This document shows, piece after piece, positions 46,263 to 59,007 of a stretch of DNA of 64,000 nt. The notes beneath the pieces are model-generated. The model was not told the origin of the DNA. It did not search any database and saw only the letters and a program-made list of their open reading frames with translations. Both the position numbers and the translations under genes were made by a program. Source of the stretch: Pseudomonas pudica. Its GTDB lineage: Bacteria; Pseudomonadota; Gammaproteobacteria; Pseudomonadales; Pseudomonadaceae. The stretch spans positions 1 to 64,000 of the forward strand of contig NZ_JADLJS010000020.1 of assembly GCF_015680405.1 (NCBI RefSeq), read 5' to 3'. Numbering within the stretch: the first letter of the stretch is position 1; each line of letters opens with the position of its first letter.

Positions 46263-47195
46263 TCAGCCCTTGCCCAAAAGCCGCGCCAGCCCCTCGACCA
46301 TCGGCGTCGCCTGCGGAAACTCGAACCGCGCCAACAAGCGCTGGTTATCCGCCCGCGAATGGCGAATGTCACCCGAACGTGCCGCCACATAACTGACCGC
46401 CGGCAAGCTACCCACCACCTTCTCAAGCGCTGCCAGCAACTGGTTGAGCGACGTTGCCTGGTTGAGGCCGATATTCACCGCCCCCTCCTCGACCTGCGGC
46501 TGCTCCAGCGCCTGCACCATCACTTGCACCAGATCGCCCACGTACAGGAAGTCCCGGGTCTGCTCACCGTCACCGAACACCGTAATCGGCAAACCCTTCA
46601 CAGCGCGCTCGGAGAAGATGCTGATCACCCCGGAATACGGCGATGATGGGTCCTGGCGCGGCCCGAAGATATTGAAGAAGCGGAACACCACCGGCTCCAG
46701 GCCATGCTGGCGACGGTAGAAGTCCAGGTACTGCTCACTGGCCAGCTTGTCCACTGCATACGGGGTCAGCGGCGCCTTGGGGGTGTCTTCGGCAATCGAC
46801 TCGCCTTCACCATTGTTGCCGTACACCGCCGCACTGGAGGCGAACAGCACCCGGCGCAACCCATGCACGCGCATGGCTTCGCACACGTTGAGGGTGCCGA
46901 TGAAATTGCTCTGGTGGGTCCGCACCGGGTCCTCCACCGAGGCCTGCACCGAGGCAACCGCTGCCAGGTGCACCACGGCACTGCAGCCAGCCGCAACCTG
47001 CGTGACCAGCCCGGCATCGGCAACATCGCCTTCAACCAGTTCCAGGCGTGGGTGGTCGACCTGCAGGTTGCCCCGCTGGCCAGTGGAAAAATCGTCGAGA
47101 ATGCGTACGGCGTAGCCTTTGTCCAATAACGCATCGCACAGGTGGGAGCCAATGAAGCCGGCACCGCCGGTGATCAGGATGGGGGCGTCAGCCAT
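46263..47195 (-). CDS. NAD-dependent nucleotide-sugar epimerase-like protein
   Basis: A 310-residue extended short-chain dehydrogenase of the UDP-glucose 4-epimerase (GalE/WbpP) type. The NAD motif ITGGAGFIGSHL is at the start; the catalytic pattern is S in ASSAAVYG and YAVDKLASE (Tyr-x3-Lys). RFFNIFGPRQDPSSPYSGVIS is the sugar-binding part. It overlaps the reductase-like gene upstream by 8 bp. Role in surface polysaccharide is inferred from family only. Confidence 0.92.
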   Translation of the reverse strand: MADAPILITGGAGFIGSHLCDALLDKGYAVRILDDFSTGQRGNLQVDHPRLELVEGDVADAGLVTQVAAGCSAVVHLAAVASVQASVEDPVRTHQSNFIGTLNVCEAMRVHGLRRVLFASSAAVYGNNGEGESIAEDTPKAPLTPYAVDKLASEQYLDFYRRQHGLEPVVFRFFNIFGPRQDPSSPYSGVISIFSERAVKGLPITVFGDGEQTRDFLYVGDLVQVMVQALEQPQVEEGAVNIGLNQATSLNQLLAALEKVVGSLPAVSYVAARSGDIRHSRADNQRLLARFEFPQATPMVEGLARLLGKG

Positions 47196-48072
47196 GGCGG
47201 TAGAACCGGTCCAGTAGAGGCGGCAGGCCGGCACGCCAGGCGCGCGGCTTGATGCCGAAGGTATGAAGGATTTTCTTGCAGGCCAGTACTGCGTGCTGCG
47301 GCTCTTCGCTGGCATCCGGCCGAGCGGCATGGGCCTGCGGCGTCGGTGCCTGCACGGCCAACTGGCGGTACTGGCCTGCTTCGGTAAGGATCGCCTGGCC
47401 CAGCGCCAGCGGCGTGGTCGCCTCGTTGCCGGCGTAATGGTAAGTGCCCCACAGCGGCGCACTGCAATCAAGTTGCTTGAGCACCGAGAGGATCACTCGG
47501 GCGGCGTCGTCGACCGGCGTCGGGTTGCCACGCCGGTCATCCGCCAGCAGCAGTTCCTGGGGTTGCTCGGCACGGGTCAGGAAGCGACCCAGCGCCCCGT
47601 CGATGCTTTCGTCGAGCAGCCAACCAAAGCGCAACAGCACGTGCTGCGGGCAAGCCGCGCGCACGCTCTGCTCGATGCGCCACAGGGCCTGGCCACGAAG
47701 GCCCAGCGGCATCGGCTCGTCCTTTTCGCTGTAGGCCGTGGCCCGCGAGCCATCGAACACGCGGTAGCTGGAAGGCTGCACCAAGGTGATCTGGTGGTGC
47801 TGGCACAGCTCTGCCAGGCGCTCCACAGCCCGTTCCTGCTGGGCAAGGCGCTGCTCACTGACCGACTCGGCCTGGAACCAGTCGAAGTAATAGGCCAGGT
47901 TGACCAAGGCATCGGGACGATGATCGTCGAGCAACTGAGTGAGGCTGGCCGGCGTCCAGCCGTTCTCGGGCGGGCGCGGCGCCAGGAATGCGATGTCCTC
48001 CTCGGCCCCAAGACGAATCAGCGCTTGCCCGAGGGCATTGCCACCACCCAACAGCATTAGGCGCATACGCAT
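47188..48072 (-). CDS. RmlD-like sugar-nucleotide reductase
   Basis: A 294-residue Rossmann protein of the dTDP-4-dehydrorhamnose reductase/RmlD-like group: MLLGGGNALGQALIRLG is the nucleotide motif, LVQPSSYRVFDG corresponds to the catalytic Ser/Thr region, and VLLRFGWLLDESIDGALGRFL follows. The conserved YxxxK pattern is not clear (AYSEKDEPMPLGLRGQALWRIE), so activity may be altered. Alternative starts ATG 48072 and 48066. Overlaps the epimerase gene. Confidence 0.8.
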   Translation of the reverse strand: MRMRLMLLGGGNALGQALIRLGAEEDIAFLAPRPPENGWTPASLTQLLDDHRPDALVNLAYYFDWFQAESVSEQRLAQQERAVERLAELCQHHQITLVQPSSYRVFDGSRATAYSEKDEPMPLGLRGQALWRIEQSVRAACPQHVLLRFGWLLDESIDGALGRFLTRAEQPQELLLADDRRGNPTPVDDAARVILSVLKQLDCSAPLWGTYHYAGNEATTPLALGQAILTEAGQYRQLAVQAPTPQAHAARPDASEEPQHAVLACKKILHTFGIKPRAWRAGLPPLLDRFYRHG

Positions 48073-48336
48073 AGAGTCAGCAGATCCGGAGAGGTTGATT
48101 GAAGGAAAGGGGTCATTTTGCGGTTTCCGGGCGGGGAAGTCCAACACCGGCCCCTTTCGATGCCACAGGCGGTAGTGATTCCAAAGTTCCACATTTCAAC
48201 ACCACCACAGGCAGAAATCTCCTACGACATACCAGGAACGAGCTGACTTTCATGCAGCAGCACAACCGCATTGAATAGTTGACTCCCCCACTTGCCAGCC
48301 GGGGAGCTTCACAAAAACAAGTACAGGGAACGTTCA

Positions 48337-49377
48337 ATGCCTCATTCGGAAGTTGCATACCTGGATTTCAGCCCGGAGCAAAGCAAGGCCATAACCTTTG
48401 CAAGCCAGACCATTGCTGACTTGGGTGGCCCGGAGGCCAAAGGTGTAGCACTTCAGGCTCGTATATTCGCCGATCAACTCGAGCGAGCCTTGAGTGAGGA
48501 ACAGCGCGCGCTGTTACAACGCTTCAGTGAAGGCCAGCTATCTGCCTTGATGTACAGGCAGATGCCTTGTGCCAACGAGCCAATACCAGAGTACCTGCCA
48601 GATATTTCCGCCCTGGCGCAAAACCCTCGATGCCAATACCTTGCCTCCCGCAATCAACTGCTGCTGGAGCTCGTGCGCTACCGCAATTTCGCCTTCGATA
48701 TAGACAACGATGGTAAACAGGTTCGCCTGGTCGGCAACTTCAAGGGCGGTGGCCGCGTTCCGCGGCTTGACGAAGACCCCTGCCTGGAAGTTGAAACCAG
48801 CTCGCATGCGGGCTTGCGCTTGGGGCCGCACACTGAAGCGCCCTACAACTGCTCGACAATTTCCACCAATGCCAACTCCCCTGCTCCCTCTGCACTTATT
48901 CTGACTGCGCGCTGGAACCCCGCCAATGAACCTACGAATGTCTTCCCGCTCCGGGAAATCATCGAACGCTTGGGTAGCCTGGACACACTTGCGCTGTCTT
49001 CAACGTCTTTCGACTTCACCCGCAGTGACTGCTTCGCTCACGGGAAGGGCAATGCAGGCAAAGCAGTTTCAATTCTGCAATTCGAGCCCAATGGTGGTTT
49101 CTCTGTTCGTTACAACAGCTATCGCTTCAGCCTGAATGAACGCGCCTGCAGCGCAGCGGCGCGCGCCTTCGACTCCTTTCAGAAAGCACTGGATAACGCA
49201 CGACCACTGGCGTTTGTCCTGCAGCCTGACAGCGCTCTGTTGATCAACAACAGTCGGGCCTTGCACGGCCGCGACATGGTCCAGGACAACCGGCGGCTGC
49301 TCATCCGTCAATTCGGATACTCCCCCTTCGCGGTACCGTTGGTGCTCGCTGAAGACCCACTGCTGGTGCGTGGCTGA
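48337..49377 (+). CDS. TauD/clavaminate synthase-like Fe(II)/2-oxoglutarate oxygenase
   Basis: A 346-residue protein whose likely iron triad is His165-x-Glu167 (GPHTEAPY) and His310 (NNSRALHGRDM), with Arg320 or Arg324 for 2-oxoglutarate; the last block, INNSRALHGRDMVQDNRRLLIRQF, is typical of TauD and of the amino acid hydroxylases VioC/AsnO. Substrate unknown. Spacing and H-x-E rather than H-x-D point to the clavaminate synthase-type subgroup. The DNA looks less G/C-rich at third positions than its neighbours. ATG 48337 is behind ACAGGGAA. A TSUP exporter gene follows after 17 bp. Confidence 0.78.
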   Translation: MPHSEVAYLDFSPEQSKAITFASQTIADLGGPEAKGVALQARIFADQLERALSEEQRALLQRFSEGQLSALMYRQMPCANEPIPEYLPDISALAQNPRCQYLASRNQLLLELVRYRNFAFDIDNDGKQVRLVGNFKGGGRVPRLDEDPCLEVETSSHAGLRLGPHTEAPYNCSTISTNANSPAPSALILTARWNPANEPTNVFPLREIIERLGSLDTLALSSTSFDFTRSDCFAHGKGNAGKAVSILQFEPNGGFSVRYNSYRFSLNERACSAAARAFDSFQKALDNARPLAFVLQPDSALLINNSRALHGRDMVQDNRRLLIRQFGYSPFAVPLVLAEDPLLVRG

Positions 49378-49394
49378 TCCCAGGAAAACACCCA

Positions 49395-50189
49395 ATGATC
49401 GAATTCGACGTAACGCTTGTTCTGACGCTCGCACTGGTGGCACTGATAGCCGGCTTTTTCGATGCTATCGCCGGTGGTGGGGGCCTGATCACGCTCCCGG
49501 TGTTGTTCATTGCCGGTATCGAACCCTTGGCGGCAATTGCCACCAACAAGTTCCAGGCGGCTTCGGCTACGGTTTCGGCTACGTGCGCCTTCGCCCGCAA
49601 AGGCATGATCGACTGGCGACGGGGCAGCCCAATGGCTGTCATGTCGTTTATCGGAGGGGCGTTGGGTGCATTGTCGATAACTTACGTGCCCAAAAGCGTT
49701 CTGCAGGCGTGCGTCCCACCACTGCTGATTCTGATAGCCGCCTACTTTGCCTTCAGCCCAAAGCCGAATGAACAAGCGCGCAAGGCAAAGATATCGACCA
49801 GCCTGTTCTGCGTGACGGTTGCACCGATCATCGGCTTTTATGACGGTATCTTCGGCCCTGGTGTCGGCTCGTTCTTCATGCTGGCCTGCGTGATCCTCCT
49901 GGGCCAGCACTTGATACAAGCTGTGTGTACCAGCAAGCTTTTGAACGCAGCCTGTAACCTGGGCGCATTGTCAGTCTTTTCAATCAGCGGGGCGATCATC
50001 TGGCCACTGGCCCTGGCAATGGCGTTCGCGGCTTTTGCGGGGGCTCAATTGGGCGCACGCTGCGCAGTGCACTTTGGCCCACGGCTGATCAAGCCATTGC
50101 TGGTCAGTGTTTGCTGCATCATGGCGATCAAGTTGCTGCTCGACCCAGGCAACCCGATTGGCGAGTGGTTACATCAACTTTTTCTCTGA
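49395..50189 (+). CDS. TSUP-family (TauE/SafE) membrane exporter
   Basis: A 264-residue protein with about eight membrane helices and the family repeat: AGFFDAIAGGGGLITLPVLF in the first half and GFYDGIFGPGVGSFFMLACV in the second. TSUP members export sulfite, sulfoacetate and other organic anions. Directly downstream of the oxygenase, so it probably exports or imports that enzyme's product or substrate (inference). The stop lies 8 bp from the convergent regulator gene. Confidence 0.9.
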   Translation: MIEFDVTLVLTLALVALIAGFFDAIAGGGGLITLPVLFIAGIEPLAAIATNKFQAASATVSATCAFARKGMIDWRRGSPMAVMSFIGGALGALSITYVPKSVLQACVPPLLILIAAYFAFSPKPNEQARKAKISTSLFCVTVAPIIGFYDGIFGPGVGSFFMLACVILLGQHLIQAVCTSKLLNAACNLGALSVFSISGAIIWPLALAMAFAAFAGAQLGARCAVHFGPRLIKPLLVSVCCIMAIKLLLDPGNPIGEWLHQLFL

Positions 50190-50197
50190 AAAATACA

Positions 50198-51007
50198 TCA
50201 CTCGATCTCGAACAGGCTGTTACGCAACGGGCCCACGCTCAGCCGCTCACGCACATCGTCATCTATGCGTGGATCATCCGGCCGGTACAGTTTTACCTGC
50301 CGGTAGGCATTGATGCGATTGATCTCCTCGCCCAGGTATTCCCACACCACCCGGGTGCAGGCCGGGTTGCGCCGGTCGCCGCTGGAGACGCCGGCCTTCA
50401 AGCCGTTCAGGCGGGTGATGCGGCTTTTGAAGCTGGGGATGAGGATGGTCTGGCTCATTTCGTTGAAGGTGAGCGACTCGTAGTCGATCAGGAACACCCG
50501 GTCCTGCAACTGGAACGCCGCGCCCAGGTAGCGGCAACGCACCTCGGCATGCTGGTCGGTGGCGCTGGAGCGTTCCTGGCGTTCCTGGCGCTCGAACAGG
50601 AAGCGGCCCCGCTCTTCCCACAGGTGCACCAGCGACACCAGGATCGTGCCCGGCACCGACATGCAGTTGGAATACTCGAAGTAGTAACCGCAATAGCGCG
50701 ACAGGTTGCCGGCGTGTTCATGCAGTGGGCGGAACAATTCACTGATAGGGTCGCCGGGCTGCTCGGCCAGCGGCGATACACGGGCGCCAATCAGGCGGGC
50801 GAACTGATCGGCCGGCAGGCTCAGTTCGTAGTCCTCGACCCCGAAGAAATCGCCGATGCGCTTGAGGTTGTAAGCCGTCGGACGGCTCTGCCCGCTCAGG
50901 TACTTGTTGAACTGCGCGCGATTGATCGACAGCTGGCGGCAAACTTCGGAGATAGAGCGGTAGTGGCTGCAGGCCAATTTCAGATTGGTAGCGAAATGAT
51001 CGCTCAT
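50198..51007 (-). CDS. XRE-type DNA-binding regulator
   Basis: A 269-residue regulator. The N-terminal HTH (about residues 10-65; SISEVCRQLSINRAQFNKYLSGQSRPTAYNLKRIGDFFG) is of the Cro/C1 type. The remaining 200 residues form an unrecognised domain with several aromatic/charged blocks (GYYFEYSNCMSVPGTILVSLVHLWEERGRFLFERQE), possibly ligand-binding. I start it at ATG 51007; the sequence upstream is the intergenic gap with the symporter gene. It may regulate the divergent symporter-asparaginase genes or the oxygenase pair. Confidence 0.82.
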   Translation of the reverse strand: MSDHFATNLKLACSHYRSISEVCRQLSINRAQFNKYLSGQSRPTAYNLKRIGDFFGVEDYELSLPADQFARLIGARVSPLAEQPGDPISELFRPLHEHAGNLSRYCGYYFEYSNCMSVPGTILVSLVHLWEERGRFLFERQERQERSSATDQHAEVRCRYLGAAFQLQDRVFLIDYESLTFNEMSQTILIPSFKSRITRLNGLKAGVSSGDRRNPACTRVVWEYLGEEINRINAYRQVKLYRPDDPRIDDDVRERLSVGPLRNSLFEIE

Positions 51008-51186
51008 GGCAGGGGACTCAGGTGACGCGAATGATGCCAGTGTAGCATCAAGTCGCATCAAATCAGAGCAACCCGCGAAATTGTAACCACTCTTGTCATA
51101 GCCAACCATGCGCCCCAACGAATAGCGGTGCGCCTGCCGTCCGCTGGTCTTTCCACACGAACAATAAGAATCGAGGTCATTTTCCA

Positions 51187-52629
51187 ATGCTCGAAGTACT
51201 CAACGATTTCCTCTCGGGGAAACTTCTCATTGTGCTGATCGTAGGGCTGGGTAGCTACTTCACCATCCGTTCCCGGTTCGTCCAGTTCCGTCATTTTGGC
51301 CACATGTTCGGTGTGTTCAAGGAATCGCTGCGTGGCCAGGCAGGCCAGCTGAGTTCCTTCCAGGCCCTGATGCTGAGCCTGGCCGGCCGCGTGGGCGCCG
51401 GTAACATCGCCGGTGTCGGCATTGCCGTGACGCTGGGTGGACCAGGCGCTGTGTTCTGGATGTGGGTCACCGCACTGGTGGGCATGTCCAGCAGCTTCTT
51501 CGAATGCACCCTGGCCCAGGTCTACAAGCGCGCCGATGGCGATGGGCTGTACCGTGGTGGCCCGGCCTACTACATCCAGCACGGCCTGAAGCTGAAAAGC
51601 ATGGCCATCGTGTTCTCGATCCTGCTGCTGGTCACCTACGGCTTCGCCTTCATCGGCCTGCAGTCGTACACCGTGACCCACTCGCTGCAGAACGCCTTTG
51701 CCTTCGACCCCAAGCACACCGGCATCGTACTCGCCGTGCTGCTGGCCATCACATTCATCGGCGGCATCAAGCGCATCGCCGCGGTGTCCGACCTGCTGGT
51801 ACCGGTCAAGACCCTGGCCTACATCGGCGTGACCCTGTACGTGATCGGCACCCAGATCGAACACGTGCCGGCCATGCTGGAAACCATCTTCAAGAGCGCC
51901 TTCGGCCTCGACCCGGCATTCGGCGGCCTGCTCGGCAGCGCCATCGTCATGGGCGTGAAGCGTGGTGTGTTCGCCAACGAAGCGGGCCTGGGCAGTGCGC
52001 CGAACGTCGCCGCCGTGGCCGCCGTGAAACACCCTGGTGCCCAGGGCGTTGTCCAGGCCTTCAGCGTGTTCCTCGACACCTTCGTGATCTGCACCTGCAC
52101 CGCGTTGCTGATCCTGCTGTCGGGCTTCTACACCCCGGGCTTCGAAGGTGACGGCATCGTCCTGACCCAGAACTCGCTGGCCGCCGTGGTCGGTGACTGG
52201 GGCCGCGTGTTCGTCAGCGTGGCGCTGTCGCTGTTCGTCTTCACCTGCATCCTCTACAACTACTACCTGGGCGAGAACAGCCTGCAGTTCCTCAGCCGCA
52301 ACCGCGTGGTACTGATGGTGTTCCGTGGCCTGGTACTGGCGCTGGTGGTATGGGGTTCGATGCAGGACCTGTCGACCGTGTTCGCCTTCGCCGACATCAC
52401 CATGACCTGCCTGGCCTTCGTCAACCTGGTGGCCTTGGCCCTGCTGTTCAAGGTCGGCCTGCGCGTGATGCGCGACTACGACGAGCAGCGCAAGGCGGGC
52501 GTCGACCAGCCAGTGTTCGACTCGGCCAAGTTCACCGACCTGGACCTGGACCGCAATGCCTGGCCTGCCAATCCGCAGGCGGAAACAGCCACTGACAAAG
52601 CGGTTGGCCAAGCCCAGACGCAGCGCTGA
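51187..52629 (+). CDS. Alanine/glycine:cation symporter (AGCS)
   Basis: A 480-residue sodium-coupled transporter of the AGCS family with about 11 membrane helices. Key blocks are SLAGRVGAGNIAGVGIAVTLGGPGAVFWMWVTALVGM (binding site helix), GGPAYYIQHGL and the ANEAGLGSAPNVAAVAAVKHP region. Likely imports alanine or glycine. The asparaginase gene follows a terminator, so they are not strictly one operon. Confidence 0.95.
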   Translation: MLEVLNDFLSGKLLIVLIVGLGSYFTIRSRFVQFRHFGHMFGVFKESLRGQAGQLSSFQALMLSLAGRVGAGNIAGVGIAVTLGGPGAVFWMWVTALVGMSSSFFECTLAQVYKRADGDGLYRGGPAYYIQHGLKLKSMAIVFSILLLVTYGFAFIGLQSYTVTHSLQNAFAFDPKHTGIVLAVLLAITFIGGIKRIAAVSDLLVPVKTLAYIGVTLYVIGTQIEHVPAMLETIFKSAFGLDPAFGGLLGSAIVMGVKRGVFANEAGLGSAPNVAAVAAVKHPGAQGVVQAFSVFLDTFVICTCTALLILLSGFYTPGFEGDGIVLTQNSLAAVVGDWGRVFVSVALSLFVFTCILYNYYLGENSLQFLSRNRVVLMVFRGLVLALVVWGSMQDLSTVFAFADITMTCLAFVNLVALALLFKVGLRVMRDYDEQRKAGVDQPVFDSAKFTDLDLDRNAWPANPQAETATDKAVGQAQTQR

Positions 52630-52645
52630 TATCCTGCCCTGCCCA

Positions 52646-52676
52646 GCCGCCCCGTTCGCGGGCGGCTTTTCTTTCT
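52646..52676 (+). terminator. Rho-independent terminator of the symporter gene
   Basis: GCCGCCC (52646-52652) pairs with GGGCGGC (52660-52666), then TTTTCTTTC. Confidence 0.88.
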
Positions 52677-52692
52677 CCGCTCATCGCTCCGG

Positions 52693-53691
52693 ATGTTTTC
52701 CATGCGTGTAGTAAAGAATCTTCTCGTTCTCTATACCGGTGGCACCATCGGCATGCTCGAAACACCGGAAGGCCTGGCGCCGGCCGGTGGTTTCGAAGCG
52801 CGGATGCGTGAACACTTCTCCCGGTTGGCCGATGCGCCCCAGGTGCAATGGACCCTGCTGGAACTGAACCCCCTGCTCGACAGCGCCAACATGCAACAGC
52901 ACAACTGGCTGGCGATGCGCGATGCCATCGTCGCAGCGGTAGAAGTGGCTGGCCATGACGGCGTGCTGGTGCTGCATGGCACAGACAGCCTGGCCTACAG
53001 CGCTGCGGCATTGTCGTTCCTGCTGCTGGGCCTGCCGGTGCCAGTGCTGCTGACCGGCTCGATGCTGCCGGCGGGTGCCGCGGACAGCGACGCCTGGGGC
53101 AACCTGTGTGGCGCACTGCGCCAGTTCGAACAAGGGCTGGAAGATGGCGTGCAACTGTATTTCCATGGGCAGCTGCTGCATGGCTGCCGGGCGTCGAAGC
53201 TGCGCAGCGAGGCGTTCGATGCCTTTGCCGCGCTACCGCGTCATCGTGACAGTGAGCGCGCCACGGCGATCCCAGCCGAACTTGGCTACAAGCACCCGCG
53301 CCAACCGGTCAACCTGGCGGTAGTGCCGGTGTTCCCGGGCCTGCAGGCCGGGCACTTGCAGGCACTGCTGGGCAGCGGCGTGCAGGGGTTGCTGCTGGAG
53401 TGCTACGGCAGCGGTACCGGGCCATCGGATGACCAGGCGTTGCTGGATGTGCTGAGCGCGGCACGCCAGCGGGGCGTGATGCTGGCGGCTATCAGCCAGT
53501 GCCCTGAGGGGTCGGTGATGTTCGACACCTATGCGGCGGGTAACCGCTTGCGCGGGGCCGGGCTAATCAGTGGCGGGGGCATGACCCGGGAGGCGGCGCT
53601 GGCCAAGATGGTTGCGCTGCTGGGGGCTGGGCTGGATGTCGACACGGCAGAACGGTGGTTTGCCCTGGATCTGTGTGGGGAACGGGCCTGA
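52693..53691 (+). CDS. ansA: Type I-like L-asparaginase
   Basis: Hydrolyses asparagine to aspartate and ammonia. The 332-residue cytoplasmic enzyme has both catalytic motifs, LYTGGTIGM (Thr nucleophile) and VLHGTDSLAY (second Thr/Asp), and no signal peptide. An alternative start at ATG 52702 has a better-placed GGA. It stands between the terminator of the symporter and a REP pair. Confidence 0.95.
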   Translation: MFSMRVVKNLLVLYTGGTIGMLETPEGLAPAGGFEARMREHFSRLADAPQVQWTLLELNPLLDSANMQQHNWLAMRDAIVAAVEVAGHDGVLVLHGTDSLAYSAAALSFLLLGLPVPVLLTGSMLPAGAADSDAWGNLCGALRQFEQGLEDGVQLYFHGQLLHGCRASKLRSEAFDAFAALPRHRDSERATAIPAELGYKHPRQPVNLAVVPVFPGLQAGHLQALLGSGVQGLLLECYGSGTGPSDDQALLDVLSAARQRGVMLAAISQCPEGSVMFDTYAAGNRLRGAGLISGGGMTREAALAKMVALLGAGLDVDTAERWFALDLCGERA

Positions 53692-53703
53692 GTGTTGCCT
53701 GGT

Positions 53704-53808
53704 CTGGCCCTATCGCCGGCAAGCCAGCTCCCACAGGGATAACACAAGGCCTGAGGCCTGTGGAGTACCTGTGGGAGCTGGCTTGCCGGCGATAGGGCCC
53801 TGACAGGC
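53704..53808. repeat. REP pair
   Basis: Inverted units TATCGCCGGCAAGCCAGCTCCCACAGG and GGGAGCTGGCTTGCCGGCGATA (with CCTGTGGG tag) between ansA and tRNA-Sec. Confidence 0.9.
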
Positions 53809-53817
53809 AAAAGAAAA

Positions 53818-53913
53818 TGGCGGAAGGCAGCGGGAGTCGAACCTGCCCGGGAACGGCTGCCGTCCCCAACCGGGTTTGAAGCCCGGCCGCGCCACCGGGC
53901 GCGATTGCCTTCC
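53818..53913 (-). tRNA. selC: tRNA-Sec (UCA anticodon)
   Basis: A 96-base tRNA with an eight-bp acceptor stem (GGAAGGCA ... TGCCTTCC), encoded GCCA end, T-arm GGTTCGACTCC, a long extra arm, and anticodon TCA in CTTCAAA. This is the selenocysteine tRNA form, G at position 73 as in E. coli selC. It lies directly behind selB. Confidence 0.97.
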
Positions 53914-53919
53914 TTGAAC

Positions 53920-57272
<3,353 letters not shown>

Positions 57273-57299
57273 CTACCTTGGACTGATCCGTTGTCTGTA

Positions 57300-57395
57300 C
57301 TGGCCTCTTCGCGGGTAAACCCGCTCCCACAGCGGCAGCGCAAGCCTCAATAGCTGCGCTGGCCCCGCGGGAGCGGGTTTACCTGCGAAGAAGGC
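57300..57395. repeat. REP pair
   Basis: Inverted units with cores GCGGGTAAACCCGC and GCGGGTTTACCTGC (one mismatch) between selA and fdhE. Confidence 0.88.
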
Positions 57396-57425
57396 GACTC
57401 GGTCTTACAGTGTAGACACTCTCCA

Positions 57426-58346
57426 CTACCCGGGTGCGAGCATCAGGTTCGGTGCCAACCGATGAAACCCCTCCTCGTCCAGGCGAATGTCCAGTGCCAG
57501 GCTGGCCAGGTCATCGGCCAGCGGCTCGGCCGCAGCATCGTTTTCCAGGTAATTCTGCTTCAGGTAGCTCTCGCACTCCGGGCAGCACTCCGCGCGCAGC
57601 GGCGCCTTGCCCGGCGCATGGCGGTCATCGTCAAGGCTGGTATAGCGCAGGTCCTTGCTCGACTCGCAGTACACGCACTTGACCCGCACCACATGCCATT
57701 CGCAGGCACACAGCGAACAAGCCAGGTAGCGCAGGCCATTGTGCTTGCCGCGGTTGCGCACCACCCCGGCCATCGCCGGCGAACCGCAGGCCGGGCACTG
57801 GGCCAGGCTGCCGGCAGGCTTGAGCTCTGGCGTGGGCAGCGCCAGCAACCAGCTGGACCAGGCCGCCTGCAAGGCCGCCCCTATGAACGGCACCAGCGCC
57901 GCAGGCACGGCATCGTACTGACCGGCAAGCAAGGCAATGCCCCAACCCTTGCGTTGATGGTCGTCACTGCTGTGCAGGGCTTGCAGCGCCTCCCCCAACG
58001 GACCACTGGTGTACGCGTCGAGATGCTCAAGCAAGGCTTGCAACCAGACCAGCCACGGCCCCTCACGCACCAGGCTGTCCGCCGCCAGAGGCGGCAAACC
58101 ATGACTTATGCACAGGCGCTGACGCTCCTCGGCCACCGGCATGCCAGCGGGCGGGTTATTCACAAGCTGCTGCTGGATAAGGCACAAACGAGCCACCAGC
58201 TTCAGATATTCGCCAAGGGCATTGCCCTCGGCCAACTGCTCCAGGCGCGCGGCGCGCAGTTCGAACAGGTTGGCGGGGGGCAGGTGCAGAAACGGCGGCA
58301 TCACCGCCGACGCTTCGATCTGCCCGGGTTCGAGTATCGTGCTCAA
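57426..58346 (-). CDS. fdhE: Formate dehydrogenase accessory protein FdhE
   Basis: Cytoplasmic assembly factor needed for active respiratory formate dehydrogenases. The 306-residue protein has the four CxxC rubredoxin-like motifs in its C-terminal half: CPACGSP, CSLC, CVYCESS and CCPECESYL. It follows fdoI by 4 bp in the same direction and so belongs to the fdo operon. Confidence 0.96.
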   Translation of the reverse strand: MSTILEPGQIEASAVMPPFLHLPPANLFELRAARLEQLAEGNALGEYLKLVARLCLIQQQLVNNPPAGMPVAEERQRLCISHGLPPLAADSLVREGPWLVWLQALLEHLDAYTSGPLGEALQALHSSDDHQRKGWGIALLAGQYDAVPAALVPFIGAALQAAWSSWLLALPTPELKPAGSLAQCPACGSPAMAGVVRNRGKHNGLRYLACSLCACEWHVVRVKCVYCESSKDLRYTSLDDDRHAPGKAPLRAECCPECESYLKQNYLENDAAAEPLADDLASLALDIRLDEEGFHRLAPNLMLAPG

Positions 58347-58350
58347 GCGC

Positions 58351-59007
58351 TCATCCTTCTTTTCGTCCGTGATTGCCCGGCGTCTTGTCGCCGGTCACTT
58401 CGCGGTACCACAACTCATGGTGCTTGCGCGCCCAGGCGCGGCTGACCCAGCCATGCAGCATGGCGCCGATCGAACCTTTGATCCAGATGCCGGCGTAGAT
58501 GTGCACGATGATGCTGAGGATCAGCACGAACGCCGCCAGTGCGTGGAGCAGCGCGGACAGGCGAATGACCTCGATGCCGAACAAATGGCTGAAGTATGCG
58601 CGCCAGATCACCACGCCGCTGACCAACAGAACCAGCATGCACACCAGCAGGGTCCAGAACAACAGTTTCTGCCCGGCGTTGTACTTGCCGATCGGTGGTA
58701 CACCCTCCTCCTTGTTGAGCATCACCTGGTCCACGCGGCGTAGCCACAGGCGGTCGTTGGCAGTGATGAAGTTGGCCCGCCAGAAACGCAGCACCAGGCC
58801 GAGGAAGAACACGAACATCGCCACCCCGATGAAGGGGTGCAGGATGCGTGTCCACGGCCCACCGCCGAACAGGTTGCTGAGCCAGAACAGTGCCGGATGG
58901 AACAGCGCAAGCCCCGACAGGCCAGCCAGGACGAACAGGATCGCGACGACCCAGTGGTTGCTGCGCTCGTTGGCGTTGTAGCGCAGGATGGGTTTGTTGT
59001 CGTTCAT
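58351..59007 (-). CDS. fdoI: Formate dehydrogenase cytochrome b subunit (gamma)
   Basis: Membrane subunit that passes electrons from the iron-sulfur subunit to quinone. The 218-residue protein has four membrane helices; haem-ligand histidines are likely those in [23 protein letters not shown] and [10 protein letters not shown]. Its stop and the fdoH stop/start overlap by four bases, as usual in fdnGHI operons. Confidence 0.95.
   Translation of the reverse strand: MNDNKPILRYNANERSNHWVVAILFVLAGLSGLALFHPALFWLSNLFGGGPWTRILHPFIGVAMFVFFLGLVLRFWRANFITANDRLWLRRVDQVMLNKEEGVPPIGKYNAGQKLLFWTLLVCMLVLLVSGVVIWRAYFSHLFGIEVIRLSALLHALAAFVLILSIIVHIYAGIWIKGSIGAMLHGWVSRAWARKHHELWYREVTGDKTPGNHGRKEG

Noticed and set aside
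53704..53913. tRNA-associated genomic island or attachment site at selC
   Set aside because: selC is a common integration site in enterobacteria, but here both sides are ordinary genes and a REP pair; no integrase and no repeated tRNA end was seen.
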